NCBI GenBank assembly: GCA_004431415.1
Contig: QPMI01000499.1
Span: 1 to 64,000 of the forward strand
DNA length: 64,000 nt
From: Cyanophora paradoxa
Lineage: Eukaryota > Glaucocystophyceae > Cyanophorales > Cyanophoraceae
Direction of reading: 5' to 3'
In this document: in pieces, positions 22,083 to 32,926 of the stretch
Position numbering within the stretch: position 1 is the first letter of the stretch
Layout: each line of letters starts with the position of its first letter
Notes under the pieces: model-generated
Databases searched by the model: none
What the model was told of the DNA's origin: nothing
What the model saw: only the letters and a program-made list of their open reading frames with translations
Position numbers and translations under genes: made by a program

Positions 22083-22886
22083 ATGGCGGCCGAAGTGTTT
22101 CTCGGCGGGTCGTGCAACCCGACGACGTGGCGCAAGGACATCGCCATGCCTGCTCTCGAAAAGGCTGGCGTTACGTTCTACAACCCTCAGGTGCCCAGGC
22201 GTTACCGCCCCGGCCGCGTACGCCGGAGCTCACCGTGGTGCCTGACTGTCAGGTGGACGACTGGAAGCCCGAGCTCGTCGCCATCGAGGCCGAGGCGAAG
22301 CTAATGGCTCCGTGCCTTCTCTTCGTCATCGATTCGCAAACGCGGTCGCTAGCTTCCCTCGTCGAGGCGGCTGAGTTCATCGCGGCCGGCCGCAATGTTG
22401 TCCTCGTGTGAGTGCTCGCCAGACATGTGCTCGTTAGCTGCTCGTTGTTTTCAAGTTTTTCGAGCCGAGCCTTCGGATCTCCCGGCCGCACGCGCGCCCG
22501 ATCTCACGGCCGATTCCCGCCCCGCAGCATCATGCCCCTGCCCGAGAACGCGACCGTCGCCGGGGAGAAGGTGCAGAAGGGCGAGTGCAAGGACATCAAC
22601 CGCGCTCGGGAGTACCTCCGCGGTGCGAGGGGGCGAGTGCGCACGCGGAGCGAAATTGATCGGATCGCCCGCAGACGTGGCCAAGCGGCACGGCGCGCGC
22701 GTCTTCGAGAGCGTCCAGGCGGCCATCGACGACATCGTCCAGACGAAGCGCACGAAGGGGAGCATCCCGAAGTACCGCGGCGGCTCCGGCAACGGCGCGG
22801 CGCCCTACGTCCTCCTCTTCGGCGCCCTCGTCGCCGCCGGCTCCTTCGTGCTCCAGAAGGTCCTCGAGAAGCGGCTCTCGAGGTAG
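22083..22886 (+). CDS. Nucleoside 2-deoxyribosyltransferase-like protein, tail-anchored
   Basis: Four exons with clean junctions: 22083-22190, 22253-22407, 22528-22622 and 22675-22886. The introns are 62, 120 and 52 nt with GTGCCC, GTGAGT and GTGCGA donors and CAG acceptors. The protein opens 'MAAEVFLGGSCNPTTWRKDI', continues 'GVTFYNPQVDDWKPELVAIE', 'LLFVIDSQTRSLASLVEAA' and 'DINRAREYLRDVAKRHG'. This is the pattern of the nucleoside 2-deoxyribosyltransferase-like family (PF15891), known in animals and protists with unclear substrate. The final ~25 residues contain a hydrophobic segment ('YVLLFGALVAAGSFVLQKVL') before a basic end, which suggests a C-terminal membrane anchor. The stop TAG is at 22884-22886. 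Confidence 0.88.
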
Positions 22887-23068
22887 CCGGTACCCCGGCT
22901 AGCCAGATCTAGTCCTAGTAGTAGTAGTCTTGCGAGTCGCGGTCGGCCTGTAATGGAACGCGCGCTGGCCCGTGGCGGAATCTTTATGGATCTTTATGTG
23001 TAGTCCTGTCCCTGCATTCCCGCTACATCCTACACCCCCTACGCTGCCCTGCCCTGCCTGCACCGCTG

Positions 23069-26000
23069 CTACCTCTTCTTGCCCTTGTCGGCGGCCGCGG
23101 CGCCGGCGGCGGGGCCGGCAGTCGAGGCGGAGGGCCCGCCCGCGTGCGGCACGCTCGGGATGGGGTTCAGCTCGAAGACCTGCGGGGGGGAATACACCTC
23201 GCTCAGCTCATCCCGCAGCTTCGAGTTCGAGAACGAGAAGGAAGGGTCCTCGCCTTCATGCGGTGGGAGATGCCCTTCTCGAGGAGCCGGTCGACGGCGT
23301 TCGCCTGCCGCGAGCGGATGATGTTCGTAACGCTCGACGAGATCGCCTCCCGATCCCTCCCCGCCCGCTGCGCGCAGTTCAGGACGGACGGGAGGGCGGA
23401 TGGATGGATGGATGTGTGGATGGAAGGAGGGGAGGAGGAGCATCGCACCTGCGCCCTCGCGGCCGCGCCCGCCACACCGATCCCGCGCGCCTGCGGACGA
23501 AGGCGTCTCCGGAAGGGATTCGAAGCGGGGGGGGGGGGTACGCGTGGCGCGCCTGGGCGAGGTCTCGGGCCGAGAGCTGCGGCTCTGCGTACTCGTCCTC
23601 CTCGGAGTCCGAGGGGTCTTCCCAGGGCTCCGCCGAGTCGCCCCCGGCGCCCTCCAGCCCCCGGCTCGGCAGCCGCACGGACCGCGTGCTCTTCGACCGC
23701 GTCGTCGCCGCCGCCGCCGCCGCCTCCGCCGCGTCGGGGTGCGCCGTCGGCGCCGCCGGCGGCGGGATCAGCTGCCGGACCGTGAGCGCCGGAAGCTACG
23801 GAAGGGGGGTACGGGAGCACGTTGGGTACGGGGTTGGCCCACGTGGAAGGATCGGAAAGGGACCAGTAGGACTGGGGCCGGAACACGCCCACAAAGGCAC
23901 CTGCCCTCCGACGCTCATTTAAACGTCTGATGTTTAGGAGGAGAAGGGGTACCGTTGAGGGTCCACAGGCAGATCGAGCCGTCCACGGATCCCGTGAGGA
24001 GCATTTGGTTCTTGTCCACAAAGTCAAGGCTACCGTACCCCCCCAGGCTTAGAATTCGACGGAGAAGGGGAGGGCGAGTTCAAGGGTACCTGACGAGGGC
24101 CGACTCGTGGGCGCGCCAGTGGTAGAGCTCGACGAACTCGCGCGCGGTACCCCCCTCGGAGGCGGCGGCGGCGGCCGCCGCCGCCGCCTCGCGGGCCTCT
24201 CCGGAGAGCTTCGAGACGTCCCACACCTTTTCCCGATGATCGTCACGGGGGATACGGAAATTCTGCAGGGGGATGAAACGGCGGGGGGTACGGTACCTTG
24301 ACGTGGCCGGCGGCGTCGCCGGTGAAGAGGAACGAGTCGGACTCGTCGGCGCAGAGGGCGACGATCGCCTCGCCCTTCGGGTGGCCCCCGTGCTCCCTGC
24401 GCGAACGAAGTTTGGGGGGGGGAGAAAGGGGGAGGAGAGGCAGGGGGTACAGCGCACGCGACGATCTGGTTTGCGTCGCGGAGGTTCCAGGAGCGCAGTA
24501 CCCCGTCCGCGCCCGCAGAGACAAGCACGCCGTTCGCCCCGCGGCTCTTCAAGAAGACCATCTGGCGGGGGGTTTGAGGGGTACGTGTTTGAGAGAGGTT
24601 GCAAGCGGGGGGTACGCGCCTGCTCGACGGCGCGCTCGTCGGCAGGGATGCGCTCCAGTTCGGGGGCCGCAAGCGAGGCCTTCATGTACCCTAGCAGAGA
24701 AGGGGGGGGGGATGATCAGGACACGGGAGCGGGGTAGGGGAATGCGAGAGAAGAGGGGGTACCCGAATCAAGGTTCCAGACGAGGATTCGGCCGTCGTAG
24801 GAGGCGGTCGCGAGCATGTTCGGGGCGCAGAAGGCCACGCACAGGATGTCCTCCGCGTGCCTGCGGGGGGTACGCCAAAGTGTCTCAGACGGACCGGGGG
24901 GACGATCCGGGAGGGGGTAGGCGACGCGGTGCGGACCCCTCGAGCTCGCGCATGGTGGGGACGTCGTGCGTGTTCTCCTCGAGCCACATGAGCACCTGAC
25001 GAAGGAGCCGATCAGGTCAGGTGAGACTGAACAGACGAGATCAGATGAGATTAAGGACCTTGCGGTCCCAGCCGACGGCGACGATGAACTTGTTCTGGCC
25101 CTCGTCGATGAACCTGAAGGCACGCAGGGCAGGGGCGCCCCGCCCCGGTCGGCCTCGATCTGGCAGGGGCGGGAGGGGCGGCACTTGACGGAGGTGATCT
25201 CGTTCTTGCCCGAGTGCACGAAGTTCTTCAGGCACACGCCGCTCGAGAAGTTGTACATCTGCGAACGAAGAACACTGAGCCCGGGGGGCCACTTGATCTC
25301 AAGTATTCCACTAGAACCCAGCATTAGCAAGCTCAGCTGAGGCCCGGCCCGGCCCAGCAAGAGACTGGACCGAACGCTTCTCTGACCGCTATGCCCCAAG
25401 GTAAGCTAAGCCAAGCCAAGCCAGAGGTCCACTAGGGCGTTGGTTCAAGCAGTCCACCAGAACCCAGCGCTAGCAGGCCCGGCTCAGACCCCGCCCAGCC
25501 CAGCAAGAGTTGGGCCGAACGCTTCTCTCGAGCTAAACTTGTGCCCAACGAGCCCGGCCCAGCCCGTGTCCGCGCGGACCTTGACCTCGCCGTCGTGGAA
25601 GCCGGTGATGAGGCGCCGCCCCGCCGCGTCGAACGCCAGCGACGTGATCCGCTTCTCCTGCCGGCCGCCCCGGCGTCAAGCGGTGGGCGGCGCCCAGCTT
25701 AGGCCCGGCCAGCGGCGGGCGGGAGAGAGAGAGAGAGGGCGAGCGAGCGAGCGCATCTCTCGGCCCGGTCCGACCCGCCCCGCCCCGGATGCCCCGGACG
25801 CGCCCAGCAAGCGGCGGGCGGCGGGCGGGCGGGCGGCGGCCCAAGTGATGGCATCTCTCGCTCCTCGTCCCTCCCGGCCCGGGCCGACCCGCCCCGGATG
25901 CCCCCGGCGGACCTGCTTCTCGTCGACGGAGAAGCGGAAGACGATGTCCCCCGTGTCCAGGTCCCACACGCACACCGCCCCGCTCTCGTCCGCCGACACG

Positions 26001-28655
26001 ATCTGAAGGACAAGAGTCAAGGAGAGTGGGGCGGGGGGCGGGGAGGAGGGGGCGCGCTGGCGCGCTGGCGCGCTGGCGCGCGCGCCTGGTGGAAGGTGTG
26101 GTTGTAGAGGGCGCCGCCGAGGGCCCGCTCGTGGCTCTTCGTCCCGTGCTCGTTCTCGTCCCGCCGCTGCATCGGCAGCACGTGCAGCCGCGTCGTCGCC
26201 GTCACCAGCGACGAGTGCTTGAAGTCGTACCTAAAAATAGGAGGAGTGTTTGTATGAAAGGGGTACGAGAAAGGGGGAGGGGGGGGCGGACAGGCAGGCG
26301 GAGATGCGGTTCTCGGGCCGGTGCTTCTCCTTGTCCACGATTGTCTGAAGGCACCGGTGGTTCCGCACGTCCCACACCTGCCGCTCGCCTCAGGAGGCTG
26401 ATGGGGGAGTGGGGGGGAGGGGAGGGGGTACGCGTGCCTTGATGACCTTGTCGACGGAGAGCGAGATGAGCTGGTTGTGCCAGTCGTTCACGATGACCTG
26501 CTCCCGCCTGGACGTTAGGCCCAAGGGTACGCACAGAAGCTCCGGGGGGTACGGGGTTCTGCGGGCCTCCTGGACGCTGGCGTTGTGTCCGTGGAGCGTC
26601 GCGACGGCCTTGCTCGTGTACGGGTTCCAGAGGACGATGTGCCGCTCCAGCCCGCACGACGCGAAGAACTGCACGGGGGTACGCGTTGAGGCGCGGGAGT
26701 ACAAGCTGAGGGGGGGGGGGGGGGGGGGGGCTGAGGGACCTTGTACGTCCTGCACCAGTCGAAGGAGTAGACGCCCTGCGGGGCACGGCGGCTCGAACAC
26801 AAGATGAGGGGGGGGGGGGGCTTCAGGGGTAGGGTACGGGGCGCGCCTTGGAGTGGCCCTCGAGGGTCACCTTTAGCTGCTTCTTCTCCACGTCTCCGAC
26901 CTGGGGATACGGCGATCAGAAAGAAACAGAGGAGGGGTACAAGTTTTTAGGATGGGGATACCTTGATTGTGTTGTCCAGGGAGCTGGAGACGAGGGACGC
27001 CATCTCCGGCACGTACCGGACCTGCCGGGGGGTACGCGGTTCGGAGGGCGTCGGGGTACACGGCAGGGGGGAGGGTGGAGGAAGGAAAAGGAACGGGGCC
27101 CGCCTTTGTGACCCAATCCTTGTGCGTCTTTTGCTGCGAGCGGGGGTAAGGGAAGGTCGGACGGGGGTACGGGTACGGCTCGCCTTGAAGAGCTTGGTGC
27201 CCTCGAGGACCCCGTCGTACATGTGGTACACGTGCAGGTACCTGCCGCGCCGCCCCGGTCGTGAGCTGCGCCCCGCACGACGTACCCCACTGAGGACGGA
27301 TCCGCGTACCCCGCGTCGTCTCCGAACGCGAGCATGTCGCGCTCCTTCGCGGGCCAGTACCCCAGGCAGAGCGGCGCGTTGTCCAGGTCGCTGTGCGCCG
27401 GGCGGATAGGATCAGCGCGCAGCGGGCGGGAGGGAGGGTACAGCGCGCGTAGTTCGCACCGGATGCGGCCGACGCATTCCATCGAAGCGGCGTCGTAGAA
27501 CGAAATGGAGCGGTCTGGCGCAAGAAGTGCTTGAGCGGGGTACGACAGAGAGCGGGGGGGTACGAGGCTCGCCGATGGAGGCGACGGCGAGCTTGTTGCA
27601 GAGGGTCATATGAGCGCAGTCGGTGATCCAGGAGGGGCCCTTGGCCTGCGGGTCGTTGGGCCGCGTCGGCGGGTCGTTCCGCACGGTCTTCATGTGCGCC
27701 AGCGTCGTGGCGTTCCAGATCCGCAGCGTCCCGTCCCGGCTGCCCTCGGCTCAGCTCGGCTAAGCTAAGCACGGCTGAGCCGCGCTCGGCCGCGCCCCGC
27801 TAAGCACCTCGTCGTGATGTACTTGTCGGAGTTGGGGAGGAAGAGGACCCGGTCGATCATGTCCTGCAGGGCAGGGGCGCAAGTCAGCTTCTGTCCGGGG
27901 AGCCAAAGCCATCCTATCCTTCTTCTATCCTAAGATACCTTGTGGTAGACGCCGTCGGCGCCCCCGTCGCCCTCGTCGGTCTCCACGTACTCGTTCTGGA
28001 GAGGGGCGGGGAGGGGCGGGGCGGGGCGGGGCGGCCTGAGCGCGCGGGCGGGCGCGGGGGATCAAATCATATGCGCACGTTGACGCCCTCACGGAGGGTG
28101 GCGGTGCCCTGCGACTCGAGGAGCATGAAAGTGGAGAACTCGTCCCAGTCGACGCCGCCGTCGCTGTTCGCGTCGATCTTCATGAAGAGGTGCTGCAGCT
28201 GCTCCGGCGTCATGTTCTTCCCTATCACGCCCCCGAACGCCTCGATGAACTGCGCACGCACGCACGCGGCGGCGCGCCTCAGCGGGGCGTGCGTGCGGGG
28301 AGAGAGAGGGCGCTCGGGCCGGCGGCGGGCGGGCGGGCGGGCGGGCCTCCTCCATGTCGAGCGAGCCGCCGCCGTCCACGTCCGCGCGGTCGAAGATCTC
28401 CTTCAGCTCCATGAGCGTGCTCAGGTTGATGGCGTCCTCCGAGTCGTTGCCCGTGTCCCTGCGTGCCCCGCGCTCGTGGGTTGCCGTTGCCGTGCGGGCC
28501 CAGGCGCAGCGATAGACGGAGCAGAGGACAGCAGAGGTTCTTGTGCTTACCCGGGCTTCTTTCTCCTCGCGCCGCCGCTCGACGTGGTCGCGCGCCCTGT
28601 CGGCGCAGCCGCAGCGGCCGCCGCATCGCCCTCGGGGTTGAGAGCGGTCTGTAGA
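23069..28655 (-). CDS. EF-hand and WD40-repeat protein (WDR49/WDR64-like)
   Basis: A long gene of some 25 short exons. The N-terminal part has EF-hands: 'LKEIFDRADVDGGGSLDMEE' (Asp-rich loop, ~28410-28340) and 'FMKIDANSDGGVDWDEFSTF' (~28190-28120). At least ten WD40-type blades follow, for example 'DGTLRIWNATTLAHM', 'LVSSSLDNTIKV', 'HIVLWNPYTSKAVATLHGHN', 'DESGAVCVWDLDTGDI', 'LATASYDGRILVWNLDSG', 'FTGDAAGHVKVWDVSKLS' and 'LTGSVDGSICLWTLNG'. This layout matches WDR49/WDR64/WDY proteins, found in ciliated lineages, so an axonemal role is likely but inferred. The tail has an acidic 'DPSDSEEDEYAEP' segment and ends '..DKGKKR'. Most introns show GTACCC donors. The start exon is not resolved; 28655 is approximate. 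Confidence 0.82.
25315..25535. repeat. Direct repeat inside a WD40-gene intron
   Basis: Two imperfect ~75-bp copies (about 25315-25390 and 25458-25535) share 'AGAACCCAGC', 'GCCCAGCAAGAG' and 'CCGAACGCTTCTCT'. They make this intron unusually long for the gene. Confidence 0.6.
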
Positions 28656-29352
28656 CGGCAGAGGTCAGATGAGAAGCACCACCTTAGCTCGGGCGAGGGC
28701 CTGGGCGCCCTACGAGGCTGAGCGGGTTCAGTTTTGAGCGCACCAGCGGCATTCGGCTAGGGCCGGCGGAAGATTAGCTGACGCTCACTACGGGGCTGCG
28801 TGCTCAATCTGAAGCTGCTAGCTAAAGCTTTCGAATCAGCTGCAGGAAGTTGTGCTGGTCGAGGCGCTGTACCCCAGGCCACCGGACTTGCGCTGATCGA
28901 CTCCAGATCTGAGTGCCACCGCACGCGTGGCTGTGTGACAGCCCCGCGCGTGCGGGCCCCAACGCACGACCCCCCTCACGAGCTGACACCATCAAAAGAC
29001 GAACTCGACTGTTCTCAATTCGATGAAACAAGAAAACTGCCTCTGCGCAATTGAAACCTGCAGCTGAAAGAAAACTACGGAAAACCTGAGCTACCTACCC
29101 CAGCCCCCAGACTCCAAACTAAGAGTCGGCCAAAACTCAGCTGACTCTCACAAGCCCCCTGAGCGCAGGACGAGCCGAACGGGGGGGCGCACTGCCGCCT
29201 CGCAGGGCGAGGGGTGGGGCTCTAACGACATGAAAAGACGGGCAACTGCATAGAGATCCTACCGACTTGCGGCCGTATAAAAAAGGAATAGACCTCGGGC
29301 TGGCGGGCGGAAAGGAGAGGAGAGGAAGGAAAGGGTTCGAGGTAGGAGGCGG
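28656..29352. other. Region between WD40 and PRPP synthetase genes
   Basis: Holds the unresolved 5' end of the EF-hand/WD40 gene. A minus-strand stretch near 28860-28825 reading 'LDQHNFLQLIRKL' might be an additional first EF-hand-like exon. The rest (28900-29350) is A-rich, non-coding on inspection, and includes the 3' flank of the PRPP synthetase gene. Confidence 0.45.
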
Positions 29353-31164
29353 CTACAGCTCGTAGAACATGGCGGAGACGGAGCTGCCTTCGTGGACGCG
29401 CAGGATGGTCTCGCCCAGGAGCGGCGCCACGGAGAGGACCTTCAGCTGCTCGAAGCGCTTCTCCTCGGGCATCGGGATGGTGTTCGTCACTGCGCAGGGA
29501 AGGAGATCCAAGGTGAGAAAGGAAGGGGGAAAGGAAGGTAGAGCAGAGGAGGAGGCGAGGCGCACCGATGACCTCCTCGAAGCAGCCGGAGGAGAGGCGC
29601 TCGGTGGCGGGAGGGGAGAAGACGGCGTGCGTGGCGCAGGCGTAGACCTCCTTGGCGCCGCGGGAGCGCAGGAAGTTGGCCGCGTTGCAGATGGTGCCCG
29701 CCGTGTCGATCATGTCGTCGACGAGGACGCACGTCTTGCCCTGCACCTCCCCGATGAGGTTCACCACCTCGCACTGGTTCGGCGCCGGCCGCCGCTTGTC
29801 CACGATGGCGAGCTGGAGCCCGCCGAGCTCCTTGGCGAAGGCGCGCGCGCGGGCGACGCCGCCGATGTCGGGAGAGACGACCACAAGGTTGTTGCCGAGG
29901 TTCTTGCCGCGCAGGTAGTCGAGGAGCACGGGGCTCGCGTACACGTGGTCCAGCGGGATGTCGAAGTAGCCCTGCGTCTGGAGCGAGTGGAGGTCCATAG
30001 CCACGACGCGGTCCACGCCCGAGGCCGTCAGCAGGTTCGCCACCAGCTTCGCCGTGATCGACTCGCGCGCCTGCGACGCCTTGTCCGCCGGCAGCAGCTT
30101 GTCCGCGCTGCACGCCGCGTGCACGTGAGCCACGGCGCGGGACGGGACGGCCGGGCGGGAGGAGGGGGCGCCCGCGACGAACCGGGAATAGCCGAAGTAG
30201 GGGATGACGGCAGTGATCTTGGCAGCCGACGCGCGGCGTGCGGCGTCAATCATAATCATAAGCTCCATCACGCGATCGTTGACGGGGCAGCAGGTCGGCT
30301 GCGCGCGGGGGCGGGCCCAACGTCGGTGACGGGTCGCGTGCCCGGCCAACGTGACGCGCGGCGGCGGCGGTCAGCTCACCTGGATGATGAAGACGTCGCA
30401 ACCGCGCACGGACTCGTCAATGCGGACGTAGCACTCGCCGTCTGTCGAGCAAGGGACAAGCCAAGTAAGCACAGCGAAGAGCCGTCAAGCCTGGCGGCCG
30501 GGCCTGGGCCCACCGGCGAAGCGCTTGTGCTGACACCTTCCGAGAGACGTCCCCATGTAGTTGGCGGTCTCCTCGGCGAGGGCTGGGTTGCCCTGTGCAC
30601 GGGATCAGTGGCGAGCGCGACGAACTCGAGTTCGGGCCCCCGGGGGTTGCGGGCGGTGGATCCCTTATACGATAGAGAAAGAAGAAACACGTGGAATAGG
30701 GGTGAGCAGCTCACCGGCCCCGAAAAAATCTTAAGGCGGGCTGCATCAACGATCTGGGGGACTGGCAGAGGGGCGGGCCGGGGAGCGAGATCCTCGTCCT
30801 CGAGGAGCGTTGAACGAGCAACGGGGAAGAGAGTGCGGGAGCGGGGAAAGCGCGGGGTGAAGACGGGGTCCGTCACGCTCGGGGCGGCTTCGGCGGAGGC
30901 TGGGTGGCTAAGCGGCTGGGAGCTCTCTGAAGTCGGAGTGGGGCGCAGAGAACGATCTCGCCCAAGGAAGACGCGCTCGCTGCTGTTGAAAAACTTGCGT
31001 TGCCGGATCGTGTCCCGGGGGCGGCTGCTCTCGGCCGCGATCGCCGACGGTACGCTATGGGTAACTCCGACCTTCTCTGCTGGCGCGACCGCCGCGGCGC
31101 TGCGCGGGGACGAAACTCCGACCCGCGCACACGCCGCCGAAACAACAGCCGCCGAGAAGGCCAT
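29353..31164 (-). CDS. Ribose-phosphate pyrophosphokinase (PRPP synthetase)
   Basis: Makes PRPP from ribose 5-phosphate and ATP for purine, pyrimidine, His and Trp synthesis. The conserved start is '..[25 protein letters not shown]', then '[28 protein letters not shown]'. Then follow 'PYFGYSR', '[22 protein letters not shown]', '[19 protein letters not shown]' and the PRPP loop '[13 protein letters not shown]' (~29740-29700). The C-terminus is '..AMFYEL'. Junctions around 30720, 30600, 30540 and 30450 keep frame. The first exon from the ATG at 31164 adds ~145 residues before the conserved start ('[16 protein letters not shown]..'), Ala/Ser/Arg-rich with almost no acidic residues at first, so an organelle-targeting leader is likely. 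The same exon is open further upstream, so the start is not certain. Confidence 0.92.
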
Positions 31165-31445
31165 TTCAGGCAACCCGAGTGATTCCTGACGCTGGCACAG
31201 CCTTTGCCGCCTGTCGGCGTGAACAGACAAGCACAGCTGAAACTCTGGCACACTGTACCCCGTCAAGCAACCGCTGCGCCGAAAAGAGCGCCTCGAGGCT
31301 CGCGCCGAACCAGCAGCAGCCCAGCCTGTTGCTCTGCGATTCAGCGCGAAGAAGAAGAAGAAGCTGTTCGACGCGACCTGCAGGCTGCAGCCGCTAGTGC
31401 ACGAGCGACGAATCGAATCGAATAGGCGACGCACGAACGGGGAGT
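31165..31445. promoter_or_regulatory. Divergent intergenic region, PRPP synthetase / methyltransferase
   Basis: 281 bp between the two divergent start codons. Contains a GAAGAAGAAGAAG tract near 31355. No TATA box is evident. Confidence 0.35.
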
Positions 31446-32850
31446 ATGGCGCAGTACGGGAGCTCAACGTATTGGGATGAGCGTTACATGAAGGAAGCGC
31501 AGAGTTATTTCGACTGGTGAGCAGGCGGCGCGTCGATCTAGGCGGCTCATCTAGGCGGCCACCTCTGGCCGATCGTGGCGGCGCATCTGTGCTTCCAGGT
31601 TTAGCATTAACTTCGCACTTAGCTATCCGCTTGTATTTGTCGTCGCGCCGCCCCGCTAGGCGGGGCATCGACGCATTTGAGCGGCACTGCCCGCGTCTCT
31701 GGTCGCGCGGCGCTGACACTCATGATCACGGCCGCTACTTGAAGGTATCAAAAATGGAGTGGTGTGTCTTCCATGCTGCAGGTGTACGTCAGGCCTAGCG
31801 ATTCCATCTTGATGGTAGGGTGCGTCGGCCGGTCTCGCTCCGCTGGCCTTTCCGCTGACACGCGCGCGCGCAGGTGCGGGAACTCGAAGATGAGCGAGGA
31901 CATGTACGAGGATGGCTACAAGGACATCACGAACGTCGACATCAGCCCCATCGTCATCGACGCGATGCGGCGCGCGAACGCGGAGCGTTCAATGCACTGG
32001 CACACGATGGACATCAGGCAGCTGCCGGCCGACTGGGCTGGCAAGTTTGACGTCGTGATTGACAAGGTACTGCCCCGCCCCGCCCCGCCCCGCCCCGCCC
32101 CGCGCTCGGCCCGCTGAGCGGCGCCGGCAGGGTACGATGGACGCGCTTCTGTGCGGGGAGGGCTCGACGGCGAACGTGCTCGCGATGTGCCAGAACATCT
32201 CCCGCGTCCTCAAGCCCGGCGGCGTCTTCGTTATGATCAGCTACGGCGCCCCGGACCACCGCCTCTGCTACCTCGAGAACCGCGAGGTTCGCCCGTACCC
32301 CCCGCGTCCCGCTTCGCCCCGCTTCGCCGCCCCGTTTTCCGTTCTTGATGCTCCGCCGCGCAGTTCGGGTGGGGCATCAAGGCGAGCGCCGTCCTCCCCC
32401 GCACCCCCCCCCCCCCCCCCCCATCTGTCGCTCTCTCGCTGACGGCCCTTACCCCTCCCCCCTCCCCCCCCTCTACCAGGTCCACACCATCGGTGCGCCC
32501 GCCGTTCCCCGGCTGCCTTTCCGCCCCCTCACGCCCGCCCTATAGCCAAAAATCTCCCCAAGTACACCACTATTGACGCGGATGATGAGGAGTCGAGTAA
32601 CGTGCACTATATTTATGCCTGCACGAAGTTCGGCGTCAAGCCGGCGGCCGTAGAGCCGACCGCCGCCGCGGGGTAGATCGGAGCCGTCCGGCTGTGCGCC
32701 CTAGAACCCGCTCCCGCTCCCCTCCCGCGCCCCCACTCCCCTCGAGCCGACGCTGTACCCTCGTTTCCTGCAGAGACGAACGACGGGCCGGCCAAGCACT
32801 GGGTCTACTGCTCGAGCACCAGATACAAGAAGCAGGACCTCTGGCAGTAA
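31446..32850 (+). CDS. EEF1AKMT4/METTL13-like class I methyltransferase
   Basis: Opens 'MAQYGSSTYWDERYMKEAQSYFDW', the usual 'YWDxRY...DW' start of the eEF1A-lysine methyltransferase 4 / METTL13 N-terminal family. The AdoMet motif is rebuilt across a phase-2 GTGCGT intron as 'ILMVGCGNSKMSEDMYEDGY'. 'NVDISPIVIDAM' (acidic end of strand 2), 'HWHTMDIRQLP', 'FDVVIDKGTMDALLCGE' and 'ISRVLKPGGVFVMISYGAP' follow. The end is 'HYIYACTK..' and finally 'HWVYCSSTRYKKQDLWQ' with TAA at 32848-32850. Exons in the 31510-31800 and 32290-32760 parts are not all resolved. Family members methylate elongation factor 1A; here that is inferred. It converges on the LRR gene 76 bp downstream. Confidence 0.83.
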
Positions 32851-32926
32851 CTTCAGTTGCAGCAAGGCGGCAAGTCGCACGTTAAGCTTATCGATATCGA
32901 TTTCAGCATTAGTTTACAATAGCACT

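Noticed and set aside
23397-23430. GGATGGATGGAT microsatellite as a regulatory element
   Set aside because: It is a short simple repeat in a WD40-gene intron; nothing suggests a function.
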